Assembly: GCA_016788165.1 (NCBI GenBank)
Contig: JAEUTH010000024.1
Location: forward strand, 36,321-100,320
Direction of reading: 5' to 3'
Length of the DNA stretch: 64,000 bases
Source of the DNA: Bacteroidia bacterium
GTDB taxonomy: Bacteria > Bacteroidota > Bacteroidia > AKYH767-A > OLB10
Shown: one piece after another, positions 36,818 through 46,371 of the stretch
Position numbering within the stretch: the stretch's first letter is position 1
Layout of the letters: every line of letters begins with the position of its first letter
Notes under the pieces: generated by a model
The model's database searches: none
What the model saw: only the letters and a program-made list of their open reading frames with translations
What the model was told of the DNA's origin: nothing
Translations under genes and position numbers: made by a program

Positions 36818-37222
36818 TCATTTTTTAATTATTAATGTATCTGAAATATTTGTTTCCCGGTTCGTTTTATTTCTTTTCACATTCAGCTCAATCATCCATT
36901 TGTTCAGAAATAAATCAAATTCGCCTTGTGTTTGAAAATGCTTGTCGGGATGGTTTACTTTTTCAAAATTCTGAATTATTGTATCCGTTTCTGCTTTAGT
37001 ATAATTTGCAACACCCGGGTCAGCTACAAAGGAAGGGAAGCCTGCCATATAACCTGTGTTTTTTAAAGTTCGCAAAAAAACAGAATCGCTTGGATTTATA
37101 GGTATTACAAGCATTGTAACAGTGTTAAAGCTTCCTTTAATCCGTTGTTGCGCTTTAACTGTCATGGTTGCAAATAAAATTGCAAGAATAAAAATGCTTT
37201 TTGTTTTCCTGTTCAAGTTCAT
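36818..37222 (-). CDS. Small secreted protein of unknown function
   Basis: A 134-aa protein with a signal peptide (SIFILAILFATMTVKAQ). The mature part is charged and shows no motif I recognise (NTVTMLVIPINPSDSVFLRT). There is no sorting domain. 48 bases upstream of the holin-like gene. Confidence 0.55.
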   Translation of the reverse strand: MNLNRKTKSIFILAILFATMTVKAQQRIKGSFNTVTMLVIPINPSDSVFLRTLKNTGYMAGFPSFVADPGVANYTKAETDTIIQNFEKVNHPDKHFQTQGEFDLFLNKWMIELNVKRNKTNRETNISDTLIIKK

Positions 37223-37541
37223 TTTTTTTAGTTTAGGAGTGATGAAATAACCAATTCATTTTGAGTTTTAGCAGTTGCATGTAAAGCTTAATGTTTTTTA
37301 TCATTTGCTCGCGAATAATTTTTTATGGATACTATCACAAACCGAGTAATTGTACATGTTTAAGCTGAAATAATTTTCTTCCGCTTCACGCTTCTTCGCA
37401 ATTGGTTTATGCTAAAGGCGTTACGCAATCGTCAATTTTCTTAAGCATGGTTCTCGTTGCTGCATGTGGGCATTGCTTATTGTTATCAGCCTTTTAAAGC
37501 ATTTGCGTAACATCGCAAAATTTTAAATTACTTTTTTAAGT
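37223..37541. other. Intergenic region with a spaced inverted repeat upstream of mpl
   Basis: 319 bases without a gene. It contains GTTACGCAA (37420-37428) and its exact inverse TTGCGTAAC (37503-37511), the second 30 bases before the mpl ATG. A possible operator pair, but short enough to be chance. Confidence 0.3.
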
Positions 37542-38927
37542 ATGAATATTCATTTAATAGCCATTGGTGGTGCAGCCATGCATAATATGGCTTTGGCGTT
37601 AGCACAAAAAGGATATGTAGTAACCGGTAGTGATGATGAAATAAACGAACCTTCTGCATCTCGTCTTAAATGTGCAGGCTTGTTTCCGGATGCATTAGGC
37701 TGGTTCCCCAATAAAATAACTAAGCAATTAGATGCTGTAATTTTAGGCATGCATGCCCGTGCCGATAATCCTGAATTATTGGAAGCAAAGAAGTTGAACA
37801 TTCCTATTTACTCTTATCCCGAATATATTTACGAGCAATCAAAAAATAAAACACGCATTGTAATTGGTGGCAGCCATGGCAAAACCACCATAACATCCAT
37901 GATTTTGCATGTGCTTAAAAATGCCGGTGTTGACTTTGACTATATGGTAGGGTCGCAAATTGATGGATTTGATACCATGGTAAAACTTACGCAAGCCCCC
38001 ATAATTGTGGTCGAAGGCGATGAATATTTAAGCTCGCCCATTGACAGGCGGCCAAAGTTTCATCTGTATAAAGCACATATCGGCTTAATTAGTGGCATTG
38101 CCTGGGATCATATAAATGTGTTTCCAACTTTTGAAAATTACGTTTCGCAATTTCGCATTTTTGCTGATGCCATACCGCCTGATGGGCAACTTATATATTG
38201 TATAAATGACGATGAAGTAAATAATGTTTGTATGAATACTGCAACCGATGCCATTAAAACCGGCTATACCATACCACCACATCAAATTAATAATGGAGTT
38301 ACTTATTTGGCTGATGTAACCAAAAGTGTAGAAACACCTTTAAACTTTAATATTCCGCTGCAAATATTTGGCAATCATAACCTGATGAATTTAGAAGGCG
38401 CACGATTGGTTTGCAAAGCCATTGGTGTAGAAGCTGCCGTTTTTTACAAGCATATTCAAATTTTTAAAGGTGCAGCAAAACGGCTTGAAAAAGTATGGCA
38501 ACAAGGCAGTTTTATTCTGTATAAAGACTTTGCCCATGCACCTTCAAAAGTATTGGCAACTACACAAGCTGTTAAACTGCAATTTTATCAATACAAAATA
38601 GTTGCTTGCTTAGAATTGCATACATTCAGTAGCTTAAACGATGCATTTTTATCTCAGTATAATCAAACACTGGCAGCAGCCGATATGGCTTTTGTTTATT
38701 ACAACCAACAAACTATTGCACATAAAAAATTAAATCCCATATCAACAGAAACCGTTGCAACAGCCTTTGGTATTTCGGCCAAACAGGTATTTACACAAAC
38801 GGATGCTCTAATTTCGAACTTGATTGCACTTGGTACAGAAAAAACAATTTTATTAATGATGACTTCGGGTACATTTGATCGCCTCAATTTTGAAAGCTTG
38901 GCAAAACAATTAACAGCAAGTAATTAA
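37542..38927 (+). CDS. mpl: Mpl-type UDP-N-acetylmuramate:murein-peptide ligase
   Basis: A 461-aa Mur-ligase. The N-terminal NAD-like Rossmann start IHLIAIGGAAMHNMALALAQKGYVVTGSDD is typical of MurC/Mpl (Mpl rather than MurC because of GG.AMHN and the DDEINEPSASRL wording). ATP loop IGGSHGKTTITSMI (about 106-119), the Glu in VVEGDEYLSSPID and DFAHAPSKV follow. It recycles cell-wall tripeptide by joining it to UDP-MurNAc in the cytosol. Other peptidoglycan genes are not adjacent. Confidence 0.88.
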   Translation: MNIHLIAIGGAAMHNMALALAQKGYVVTGSDDEINEPSASRLKCAGLFPDALGWFPNKITKQLDAVILGMHARADNPELLEAKKLNIPIYSYPEYIYEQSKNKTRIVIGGSHGKTTITSMILHVLKNAGVDFDYMVGSQIDGFDTMVKLTQAPIIVVEGDEYLSSPIDRRPKFHLYKAHIGLISGIAWDHINVFPTFENYVSQFRIFADAIPPDGQLIYCINDDEVNNVCMNTATDAIKTGYTIPPHQINNGVTYLADVTKSVETPLNFNIPLQIFGNHNLMNLEGARLVCKAIGVEAAVFYKHIQIFKGAAKRLEKVWQQGSFILYKDFAHAPSKVLATTQAVKLQFYQYKIVACLELHTFSSLNDAFLSQYNQTLAAADMAFVYYNQQTIAHKKLNPISTETVATAFGISAKQVFTQTDALISNLIALGTEKTILLMMTSGTFDRLNFESLAKQLTASN

Positions 38928-38966
38928 AACCATACACCTTACAAAACAATAAATTCAAAAAAAATT

Positions 38967-40127
38967 ATGAAACGTATTTTTTATGTAGTACTAGTATCAT
39001 TCATTTTAGGATACAACAGTCAGGCACAAGTATCTTTTATAGATAACAATTGGGAAACGGCATTTGCCGAAGCACGTAATACAAACAAGTTTGTATTTGT
39101 TGATTGTTACACGGATTGGTGCAGTTGGTGTAAAGTAATGGATAAAAATACTTTTAGTAACACTGAAGTAGGTAGCAACATGAGCGAAAAATTTGTGGCA
39201 CTTAAATTAAATATGGAAAAAGGCTATGGTATTAATGTGGCAATGAAATACGGTGTTTCTGCTTTTCCATCATATTTGGTTTTAAACGCTGAAGGATATT
39301 TGATAAAAAAATTAATGGGCTACATGGAGGTGCAGCCCTTTTTGCAATCACTAACATCCATACTCGAAAACCCAACACCCATAAATGGTTACAGCAATTC
39401 CATCAAAACCGATTACCCTTTGTTTTATACCTACACGTTTGATGGAAACAAAGAAACACCCCGGCCCGCAGCCGAAGAGGTTTACAAATATTTAGATACC
39501 CAAACCGATTTATTAAACGAAACAAACTTCAACATTTTAAAGCGTTATCAGATTAATGAAAAATATGCACAGGTTATTTTAAATCAATATGATAACTACA
39601 AACAAATGTATGGTGACGAAGCCAATGATTTAATTGAAAAAGTAATAGATGTAAAACTCGAAACTGCTATTGCCAATAAGAGCTTGGAGCAATTAGCACT
39701 GGTAGTTGATTTGCCACACAAATATCAGTTGGCCAATGCATCCGAAACAGAAGTGAATCTTAAAGCTCAATACTACTTAGGTATTAACGATTGCGATAAC
39801 TATGCACTTACAATCAATCAATTTGTCGAATCGCAAAATGAAGTAATGCCTGCAACACTAAATAGTTATAGCTGGACCGTTTACGAAAAATGTAACAGTA
39901 AAAAATCTATCGATTTAGCCCTTGTATGGATTGAGCGTGCCTTATCAAAAGAAGAAGACTATGCCAGTATGGATACCTATGCGGCTTTGTTGTATAAAGC
40001 TAAAAACTACAGCAAGGCAAAAACCATTGCCGAAAAGGCAATTAAGATAGGAACTGCCGATGGCGAGGACGTTAGCGAAACCCAAAAACTATTGGCCAAA
40101 ATAAATGCAGCATCCATTAAAAAGTAA
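38967..40127 (+). CDS. Secreted thioredoxin-fold protein
   Basis: A 386-aa protein with a signal peptide (about 1-20). A thioredoxin-like domain (about 22-135) has VDCYTDWCSWCKVMDKNTF, i.e. a CSWC redox motif, and the cis-proline in SAFPSYLVL. The C-terminal 250 residues are helical, TPR-like at the end (KEEDYASMDTYAALLYKAKNYSKAKTIAEKAIKIG). It fits the Bacteroidota periplasmic thioredoxin-like family; probably an oxidoreductase acting on exported proteins. 39 bases after mpl and possibly in the same transcript. Confidence 0.85.
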   Translation: MKRIFYVVLVSFILGYNSQAQVSFIDNNWETAFAEARNTNKFVFVDCYTDWCSWCKVMDKNTFSNTEVGSNMSEKFVALKLNMEKGYGINVAMKYGVSAFPSYLVLNAEGYLIKKLMGYMEVQPFLQSLTSILENPTPINGYSNSIKTDYPLFYTYTFDGNKETPRPAAEEVYKYLDTQTDLLNETNFNILKRYQINEKYAQVILNQYDNYKQMYGDEANDLIEKVIDVKLETAIANKSLEQLALVVDLPHKYQLANASETEVNLKAQYYLGINDCDNYALTINQFVESQNEVMPATLNSYSWTVYEKCNSKKSIDLALVWIERALSKEEDYASMDTYAALLYKAKNYSKAKTIAEKAIKIGTADGEDVSETQKLLAKINAASIKK

Positions 40128-40245
40128 ATAGATTGAAAACCATTTTTGGCAAGCATCAGTTTGCAATTTATAACTGATTTAATTAAAGGGTTTTTCCCTT
40201 ATAATTTCAGGGTTTACATGCTTGATTTGGGGCAACTTGATACGA

Positions 40246-40253
40246 CATATTTG
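40246..40253 (+). promoter_or_regulatory. Possible -7 element
   Basis: CATATTTG matches TAnnTTTG at 7 of 8 positions, with a TTG 21 bases upstream. It lies 37 bases before the preferred ATG at 40290 and argues against the earlier ATG at 40146. Confidence 0.4.
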
Positions 40254-40289
40254 TACGGTCATATTAAACTATTCAAATCTAACAAAACC

Positions 40290-41705
40290 ATGAAAGCAAA
40301 CCATAAAACACAAGCCGGCAAATACTATAACTTACTTGCCATTACAACAACCATATTGCTTTTGGTAACAAACGCAATAACCATAAAAGCAGAAGCTGTT
40401 TATGAGTTTCAAAATGCAACATCTGTTGTAACAACGCCTGCAAACAAAGTGTATGTAACAGGCTATAAAAACTTATTTGGCACCAATACTGAAATTGTAA
40501 CTCAGGTTTACACCAATAAGGGCACCTTGATTAACGAAGTAGTTAATAAAAATAACAATGCCGAATTGCACAATGACCAACCTTATAAAGTATTGGCCGA
40601 TGCAAACAATAATATTTATGTATGTGGTCATGAATTTATTGACGATTTATTTGGTTATGAGGTAGTACTTATCAAGTACGATGAAAACCTTAACCAACTT
40701 TGGAAAATGGTGCTTTATACATCGGAGCATTATGCTGACGAAGCCCGTGGTATTGCTATTGATGGCTTAGGCAATATTTGCATAACAGGCATACAACGCC
40801 ATTTCGAAAACTTTAGCAAAGTTTTTTTGTATAAGATTAATCCAGCAGGCGAAGTAGTTTACTACAGCAATCTGCCAAACGATTTTGATAATAAAATTGA
40901 AATGGTTAACAACCTGATAGCAGATAAGGATGGTAATGTGATTATATGTGGTACAGCCTCTAATCCTTTAAGAGCAACACGATTTTTTACAGCCAAATTT
41001 GATGTTGCAGGTGCTTTAAAATGGAAACGATTTAACGATTGCACTACTGAAAAGTTTAACGATGAAGCTTTTGCATTATCGTTTGATAAATGGGGCAACA
41101 TTTTGGTGGCTGGCAGCAGCGAAATTAGCTTCGATAATGCAGTACCTATGGTAGTTAAATATAATCCCGATGGTATTTTAACCTGGTGCAAAACCTTACC
41201 CAGCGAAACTTCAGGCAGGGCAGGTGCATGGGAATTACTATCCGATAAACAAGGCAATATTTTTGTGGTTTCGTTTTTTAACTCTGCCAAATTTATAAAC
41301 GACCATTTTTATGCCTATAAACTTAATTCGTTTGGTACACAGCAATGGATGCGCAGTTTACCAGGTGTATTTAATCACACTACTTTGGTTGCCGATAGCT
41401 TACTGTTTATTGCCGGCAGCAATGCAACTAATGAGGCTACACTTACTATTATTTCAACATTACATGGCATTAAAAAAGGAGTTTATAATAAATCCGAAAT
41501 TCATGGCGATAGCAAAAGCACACGGTTTTCAACCTACCAGTCAATGACTTACAATGCCGAAACCAATACCATTGTATTATGCGGTAAAACCGAAAACTGC
41601 GGCCAGATGAATTATTGCGAGTCAAACTGGTTGGTTAGTTTTTATCCGCAGGATATGGAGTTTTCAGGAAATTTAAATTTAAAAATTTCGGAAACCAAAA
41701 ATTAA
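40290..41705 (+). CDS. Exported beta-propeller-like protein without T9SS domain
   Basis: The frame is open from 40146, but the ATG at 40290 gives a signal/anchor segment (LLAITTTILLLVTNAITIKA) and lies after a promoter-like box; 471 aa. Repeated blades read VLADANNNIYVCGHEF, AIDGLGNICITGIQ, IADKDGNVIICGTAS, SFDKWGNILVAGSSE and LLSDKQGNIFVVSF, i.e. an SBBP/NHL-like propeller with about 60-residue spacing. The C-terminus (NLKISETKN) has no sorting domain. Ligand or role unknown. Confidence 0.75.
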   Translation: MKANHKTQAGKYYNLLAITTTILLLVTNAITIKAEAVYEFQNATSVVTTPANKVYVTGYKNLFGTNTEIVTQVYTNKGTLINEVVNKNNNAELHNDQPYKVLADANNNIYVCGHEFIDDLFGYEVVLIKYDENLNQLWKMVLYTSEHYADEARGIAIDGLGNICITGIQRHFENFSKVFLYKINPAGEVVYYSNLPNDFDNKIEMVNNLIADKDGNVIICGTASNPLRATRFFTAKFDVAGALKWKRFNDCTTEKFNDEAFALSFDKWGNILVAGSSEISFDNAVPMVVKYNPDGILTWCKTLPSETSGRAGAWELLSDKQGNIFVVSFFNSAKFINDHFYAYKLNSFGTQQWMRSLPGVFNHTTLVADSLLFIAGSNATNEATLTIISTLHGIKKGVYNKSEIHGDSKSTRFSTYQSMTYNAETNTIVLCGKTENCGQMNYCESNWLVSFYPQDMEFSGNLNLKISETKN

Positions 41706-41727
41706 AACATTGGTCAAATAATAACAC

Positions 41728-41765
41728 AAAGGCCGTTTCATATTACAGAAACGGCCTTTCTGTTT
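41728..41765 (+). terminator. Rho-independent terminator
   Basis: AAAGGCCGTTTC, an 8-base loop, then GAAACGGCCTTT, followed by CTGTTTG. It isolates rpoD from the upstream gene. Confidence 0.85.
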
Positions 41766-41971
41766 GCAAAATCAAATTTGATATTATTTGCACAAAACCC
41801 AATAGTTGGTTAGGTAATAAAACTAAAATATTGTTTTCCCCAAACCGTTACTAATTACTAAACGGGTTAACAAAAACTGAATTATGTGTGGTTTTGTACT
41901 ATTAGGTATTAATCTTACTTTCGCCCCCCTTAAAAAAACGAGTATCACCTTCAAATTAAACGTGCATAGCA

Positions 41972-42835
41972 ATGAGGCAACTAAAAATCACCAAATCAAT
42001 TACCAACAGAGAAAGCCAGTCGTTAGAAAAGTACTTACAGGAAATTGGTCGTGAAGAATTAATAACAGCCGAAGAAGAAGTTCGATTAGCACGTAAAATC
42101 CGCGAAGGCGACCAAACTGCACTTGACCGATTAACCAAGGCGAATTTACGTTTTGTGGTATCTGTTGCCAAACAATATCAAAACCAAGGATTAAGCTTGC
42201 CCGATTTAATTAATGAAGGCAACTTAGGCTTAATTAAAGCAGCCAAAAGATTTGATGAAACGCGTGGTTTTAAGTTTATTTCTTATGCCGTTTGGTGGAT
42301 TCGTCAATCAATCTTACAGGCACTGGCCGAACAGTCGCGTATTGTGCGCCTTCCATTAAATCAGGTTGGTTCGTTAAATAAAATTAGCAAGGCATACAGT
42401 AAATTAGAACAAGAGTTTGAACGCGAACCATCTCCGGACGAAATAGCCAAATTACTGGAGCTCCCTACTGAAAAAATATCGGATACGATGAAGGTGTCGG
42501 GTAAACATGTAAGTATGGATGCGCCATTTGTGCAAGGAGAAGACAATAGTTTGTTGGATGTATTAGAAAACAGCGATTCGCCCCGTGCCGATAATTTTTT
42601 AATGAATGAGTCGCTTCAAAAAGAAATTGAACGATCATTAAATACTTTAACTGAGCGCGAACGCGAAGTAATAAAGTTGTTTTTTGGAATAGGTTTGCCA
42701 CATGGTTTAACTTTAGAAGAAATAGGTGCAAAGTTCGACCTTACCCGTGAGCGTGTTAGGCAGATTAAAGAAAAAGCTATCAGACGTTTACGCCATAAGT
42801 CGCGTAGTCGTTTACTAAAAGCATACTTAGGTTAA
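41972..42835 (+). CDS. rpoD: Primary RNA polymerase sigma factor (sigma-70)
   Basis: A 287-aa sigma factor of the short Bacteroidota primary type, lacking the long region 1.1 of proteobacterial RpoD. Region 1.2 is [21 protein letters not shown]. Region 2 has [33 protein letters not shown] and [15 protein letters not shown]. Region 3 and region 4 have [16 protein letters not shown] and [24 protein letters not shown]. It should direct transcription from the TTG/TAnnTTTG promoters seen in this window. Monocistronic, with terminators on both sides. Confidence 0.96.
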   Translation: MRQLKITKSITNRESQSLEKYLQEIGREELITAEEEVRLARKIREGDQTALDRLTKANLRFVVSVAKQYQNQGLSLPDLINEGNLGLIKAAKRFDETRGFKFISYAVWWIRQSILQALAEQSRIVRLPLNQVGSLNKISKAYSKLEQEFEREPSPDEIAKLLELPTEKISDTMKVSGKHVSMDAPFVQGEDNSLLDVLENSDSPRADNFLMNESLQKEIERSLNTLTEREREVIKLFFGIGLPHGLTLEEIGAKFDLTRERVRQIKEKAIRRLRHKSRSRLLKAYLG

Positions 42836-42839
42836 TAAT

Positions 42840-42868
42840 AAGTCCGGTTTTGCCGGACTTTTTTTTAT
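42840..42868 (+). terminator. Rho-independent terminator of rpoD
   Basis: AAGTCCGG-TTTTG-CCGGACTT followed by a run of T, immediately after the rpoD stop. Confidence 0.92.
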
Positions 42869-42875
42869 AACCTTA

Positions 42876-42905
42876 TTGTATATTTTACACTAAGTTTTAC
42901 CTTTC
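42876..42905 (+). promoter_or_regulatory. Bacteroidota-type promoter of gap
   Basis: TTG (42876-42878), a 19-base spacer, then TACCTTTC (42898-42905), 7 of 8 to TAnnTTTG. It lies about 65 bases before the gap ATG. Confidence 0.55.
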
Positions 42906-42970
42906 AAAATATAATTTAAAATTAAACATATTTATCTCAATTATTAATCCATAACATAACAACAATTGCT

Positions 42971-44425
42971 ATGAGCACAAAAGTAAAAGGATACGAAGAG
43001 CAGCTATTTGATTGGATACAATTAGAAAAAGCTGCAATTGATTTAATTCAAATAACAGGTACTTTGTTTTATGATAAGTCTGTAGAGATTATCATTTTCC
43101 GCAACCAGATGGTTGACCGCAGTGCCAGTGAAATAATAAACCTGCATCACTATGCAAAAGACATTGTTAAAAAAGACATATCGGTTTTAGACTCATTGGC
43201 AATTGCTTCTGAAATGCTTAAACTCGATTTAGCACCAGCGCGCATTGATATTGGCCGATTGGCGTTTGAGTGGAGTAATGAAAAGAAAAACTTTAAAAAT
43301 GTTGCAGCTTTTGTAAGCGATAAATTATCAGGTTTTATTGGTAAGGACAAACATAAGATAACGCCTAAAGATGTAATTTTATATGGCTTTGGCCGTATTG
43401 GCCGCATTGTAGCACGCGAACTTATTTCGCAAGCCGGTAAAGGCGAGCAATTGCGTTTACGTGCTATTGTAACGCGCGATAAAAGCGATAAAGATTTAAT
43501 CAAACGCGCTGACTTATTGCGTCAGGATTCAGTACATGGCCCATTTCCGGGTACCGTAATTGAAGATTTAGAAAACAAAGCCCTTATTATCAATGGGCAT
43601 ACCGTACACATGATATCGGCCAAAAACCCCGAAGACATTGATTATACATCGTATGGTATTTTTGATGCTTTGGTTATTGACAATACCGGTATAGCCCGTA
43701 ATCGTGAAGAGTTAAGCAAACATCTATTAGCAAAAGGCGTTGGTAAAGTATTATTAACCGCACCGGCCGAAGGCGATTTGCCAAACGTAGTTTATGGTGT
43801 TAATCAATATATGTGTTCGCCTGACGATAAAGTTTTTTCGGCAGCATCATGTACAACCAATGCTATTGTACCGGTTTTAGCTGTAATAAATAAAACGATG
43901 GGCATAGAACGCGGTCATGTTGAAACCATACACTCATACACCAACGATCAGAATTTATTGGATAATTACCATAAAAAATACCGCAGAGGCAGAAGTGCAG
44001 CATTAAACATGGTAATAACCGAAACCGGTGCCGACAAAGCCGTTACCAAAGCCATACCCGAACTTGCAGGCAAAATGACCGGTAATGCCGTGCGCGTACC
44101 AACTCCCAATGTATCGTTGGCTATTTTAAATTTAACCGTAAGTAATAAAGTAACCAAGGACGAAGCCAATCAAATATTACGCGAAGCTGCATTAAAAGGT
44201 GACCTGGTTGAACAAATAAACTATTCAATAAATAATGAATTGGTAAGTACCGATTTAGTAGGTAACCCATGCTCATCTATAGTAGATAGCCCGGCAACCT
44301 TGGTTAGTAAGGATGGTAAAAACCTGATTCTTTATGTTTGGTATGATAACGAATATGGATACAGCCGTCAGGTTATTCGTTTCAGTAAGTATATTAGTAA
44401 TGTAATTCGACTTACTTACTATTAA
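42971..44425 (+). CDS. gap: Glyceraldehyde-3-phosphate dehydrogenase, long form
   Basis: A 484-aa enzyme. About 130 extra N-terminal residues precede the NAD-binding start DVILYGFGRIGRIVARELI (about 135-153). The catalytic Cys is in SAASCTTNAIVPV (about 295) and the catalytic His in ETIHSYTNDQ. RRGRSAALNMVITETGADKAV follows, and the C-terminal VWYDNEYGYSRQVIRF. It interconverts glyceraldehyde-3-phosphate and 1,3-bisphosphoglycerate. The extended form is a common second Gap type in Bacteroidota and some gammaproteobacteria; cofactor preference and direction cannot be read here. Confidence 0.93.
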   Translation: MSTKVKGYEEQLFDWIQLEKAAIDLIQITGTLFYDKSVEIIIFRNQMVDRSASEIINLHHYAKDIVKKDISVLDSLAIASEMLKLDLAPARIDIGRLAFEWSNEKKNFKNVAAFVSDKLSGFIGKDKHKITPKDVILYGFGRIGRIVARELISQAGKGEQLRLRAIVTRDKSDKDLIKRADLLRQDSVHGPFPGTVIEDLENKALIINGHTVHMISAKNPEDIDYTSYGIFDALVIDNTGIARNREELSKHLLAKGVGKVLLTAPAEGDLPNVVYGVNQYMCSPDDKVFSAASCTTNAIVPVLAVINKTMGIERGHVETIHSYTNDQNLLDNYHKKYRRGRSAALNMVITETGADKAVTKAIPELAGKMTGNAVRVPTPNVSLAILNLTVSNKVTKDEANQILREAALKGDLVEQINYSINNELVSTDLVGNPCSSIVDSPATLVSKDGKNLILYVWYDNEYGYSRQVIRFSKYISNVIRLTYY

Positions 44426-44442
44426 AAAATAAATTCAAGCAT

Positions 44443-44486
44443 AAAAGCCATCAGCACATATAAAGCCTTGTGTTGGTGGCTTTTTT
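44443..44486 (+). terminator. Rho-independent terminator of gap
   Basis: AAAGCCATCAGCACA pairs over 15 positions (two G-U) with TGTGTTGGTGGCTTT and is followed by a T run. Confidence 0.88.
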
Positions 44487-44643
44487 ATATCATTAATTTA
44501 CCTGATTAATTAAAATACAGCTTCTTATAATATCACATACTAAAAACCAGTTTTAATATTGGTATTTTCGCCAAATCTTTCAACCTAACTATTCAAAATA
44601 AATAGTTGGTACAACATTTTTTATTTCAAAATTTATTTCAAAA

Positions 44644-45741
44644 GTGATAACTCCCGAACAAGTTATAGATGCATTACGTAATGTAAACGACCCCGATTTA
44701 AAAAAGGATCTGGTAACCTTAAACATGATACAAGATGTTGCAGTTAACGACCTTGAGGTTTCGTTTACAGTGGTATTAACTACACCGGCATGCCCCATGA
44801 AGGAATTTATTAAAAACGCATGCATCAATGCAATTATTCATTATGTTGATGCATCGGCCCGGGTTACTGTAAACTTAACAGCTCAGGTTAACACAAACCG
44901 GACCGGAGAAAGTGATTTACCGGGTGTTAAAAATATTATTGCTATTGCCAGTGGTAAAGGTGGTGTAGGTAAAAGTACAGTTGCCGCTAATTTGGCTGTG
45001 GCATTGGCACAAACAGGAGCCAGTGTAGGTTTGGTAGATGCCGATATATACGGGCCCTCGCAACCGCTCATGTTTAACGCAACACATGAACGCCTGTTTG
45101 TAAAAGAAGTTAATGGCTGGCAAGTAATGGAACCGGTTGAACGTTATGGTGTAAAGTTATTATCAATTGGCTTTTTAACCGACCCCGATCAGGCAATAGT
45201 TTGGCGTGGACCAATGGCATCAAAAGCCCTACGTCAGTTGTTTTTTGATGCAAATTGGGGCAATTTGGATTACTTGCTTATTGATTTACCTCCCGGTACC
45301 GGTGATATCCACTTAACATTGGTATCGGCCGTGCCGGTAACCGGTGCCGTAGTTATAAGCACCCCACAACAAGTTGCATTAGCCGATGCACGTAAAGGTA
45401 TCGGCATGTTTACAATGCCAAACATACAAGTACCCGTTTTAGGTCTAATTGAAAACATGGCATTTTTCACACCACTTGAGTTACCGGACAATAAGTATTA
45501 TATATTCGGTAAAGACGGTTGTAAAAATTTGGCCAGCGAAATAAATGTTCCATTCTTAGGCGAAATTCCGCTGGTACAAAGTATTTGCGAAAGCGGTGAT
45601 AAAGGTATGCCCGTAGTTTTAGACGATAACAATCCGGCATCAATTGCATTTTACCAGGTGGCGCGTAATGTAGCGCAACAAGTGGCCATTCGTAATGCAC
45701 ATTACAAGCCTACGCAACGTGTAGCTGCTAGTGGCTATTAA
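44644..45741 (+). CDS. mrp: Mrp/NBP35-type Fe-S carrier ATPase
   Basis: A 365-aa protein starting at GTG (44644); no ATG fits as well, since the N-terminal ITPEQVIDALRNVNDPDLKKDLVTL is already the start of the MIP18/DUF59 domain (about 1-90). The P-loop ATPase domain has AIASGKGGVGKSTVAANLAV (about 100-119), VDADIYGPSQPLM, LLIDLPPGTGDIHL and ENMAFFTPLELPDNKYYIFG. Mrp proteins bind and transfer [4Fe-4S] clusters. Followed after 28 bases by a NifU-domain protein, which supports a joint Fe-S role. Confidence 0.93.
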   Translation: MITPEQVIDALRNVNDPDLKKDLVTLNMIQDVAVNDLEVSFTVVLTTPACPMKEFIKNACINAIIHYVDASARVTVNLTAQVNTNRTGESDLPGVKNIIAIASGKGGVGKSTVAANLAVALAQTGASVGLVDADIYGPSQPLMFNATHERLFVKEVNGWQVMEPVERYGVKLLSIGFLTDPDQAIVWRGPMASKALRQLFFDANWGNLDYLLIDLPPGTGDIHLTLVSAVPVTGAVVISTPQQVALADARKGIGMFTMPNIQVPVLGLIENMAFFTPLELPDNKYYIFGKDGCKNLASEINVPFLGEIPLVQSICESGDKGMPVVLDDNNPASIAFYQVARNVAQQVAIRNAHYKPTQRVAASGY

Positions 45742-45769
45742 CCTGTATATTAAACGATGTAATCCGACT

Positions 45770-46033
45770 ATGAAACAAGATAAAAAAGCAATGGAATTAT
45801 TAAATAGAATAGAGGAGGCCTTAGCTCAAATAAGGCCTTATCTGTTAGCTGATAATGGCGATATAAAATTGGTTGAAGTAGTTGATGATAAAGCTTATGT
45901 AGCTTTACTGGGTGCCTGCAGTAATTGCAACATGAGTATGATGACGATGAAGGCCGGGGTTGAGCAAGCCATACTTAAATCGGTGCCCGAAATTAAATCG
46001 GTATTAGTTGTTGCAACAGAAACCACGCAGTAA
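45770..46033 (+). CDS. NifU-like C-terminal-domain protein
   Basis: The frame opens at 45731 inside mrp, but the ATG at 45770 (MKQDKKAMELLNRIEEALAQ) matches family starts; 87 aa. A single NifU domain with RPYLLADNGDIKLVEV and the cluster-binding CSNCNMS (CxxC). A minimal Nfu scaffold, coupled with mrp. It differs from the two-domain Nfu at 17880. Confidence 0.9.
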   Translation: MKQDKKAMELLNRIEEALAQIRPYLLADNGDIKLVEVVDDKAYVALLGACSNCNMSMMTMKAGVEQAILKSVPEIKSVLVVATETTQ

Positions 46034-46065
46034 GTACAAACGCTTTACGATGTTATAATATATCA

Positions 46066-46371
46066 TCATCTGTTTGTATTTGATTCTGAAACCGAAATCA
46101 AACTATAAGCTTCGGCTTTTGCGGCAAACATTGGTTTTACAGTTTGCCAAACCTTTTTAAAAAAATCGGAATAGCGATAGTGATTCAAATCGTTTTCCGA
46201 TTGCCAACGGCTCAACGTAAAAAAAACATTTTCATCCTTTGCATCATTAAATAACTGCAAATCAATACAGCCATTAAATTGCTTAATGTTATGTTGGGCA
46301 TTACCATAAAAATCGGCAAAGGATTTACGGTGTTGTGGCTCAATAGTTAACTTTACTATCCTTACGATCAT
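46066..46371 (-). CDS. Antibiotic-biosynthesis-monooxygenase (ABM) fold protein
   Basis: A 101-aa protein from the ATG at 46371 (an ATG at 46380 adds MNL). It shows MIVRIVKLTIEPQHRKSFADFY, FNGCIDLQLFNDAKDENVFFTLSRWQSENDLNHYRYSDFFKKVW, the usual ferredoxin-like ABM pattern with the W-x5-L-x2-HxxS-like tail. The exact function is unknown (oxygenase or heme-linked members exist). It overlaps the preceding SAM hydroxide adenosyltransferase gene by 32 bases. Confidence 0.82.
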   Translation of the reverse strand: MIVRIVKLTIEPQHRKSFADFYGNAQHNIKQFNGCIDLQLFNDAKDENVFFTLSRWQSENDLNHYRYSDFFKKVWQTVKPMFAAKAEAYSLISVSESNTNR

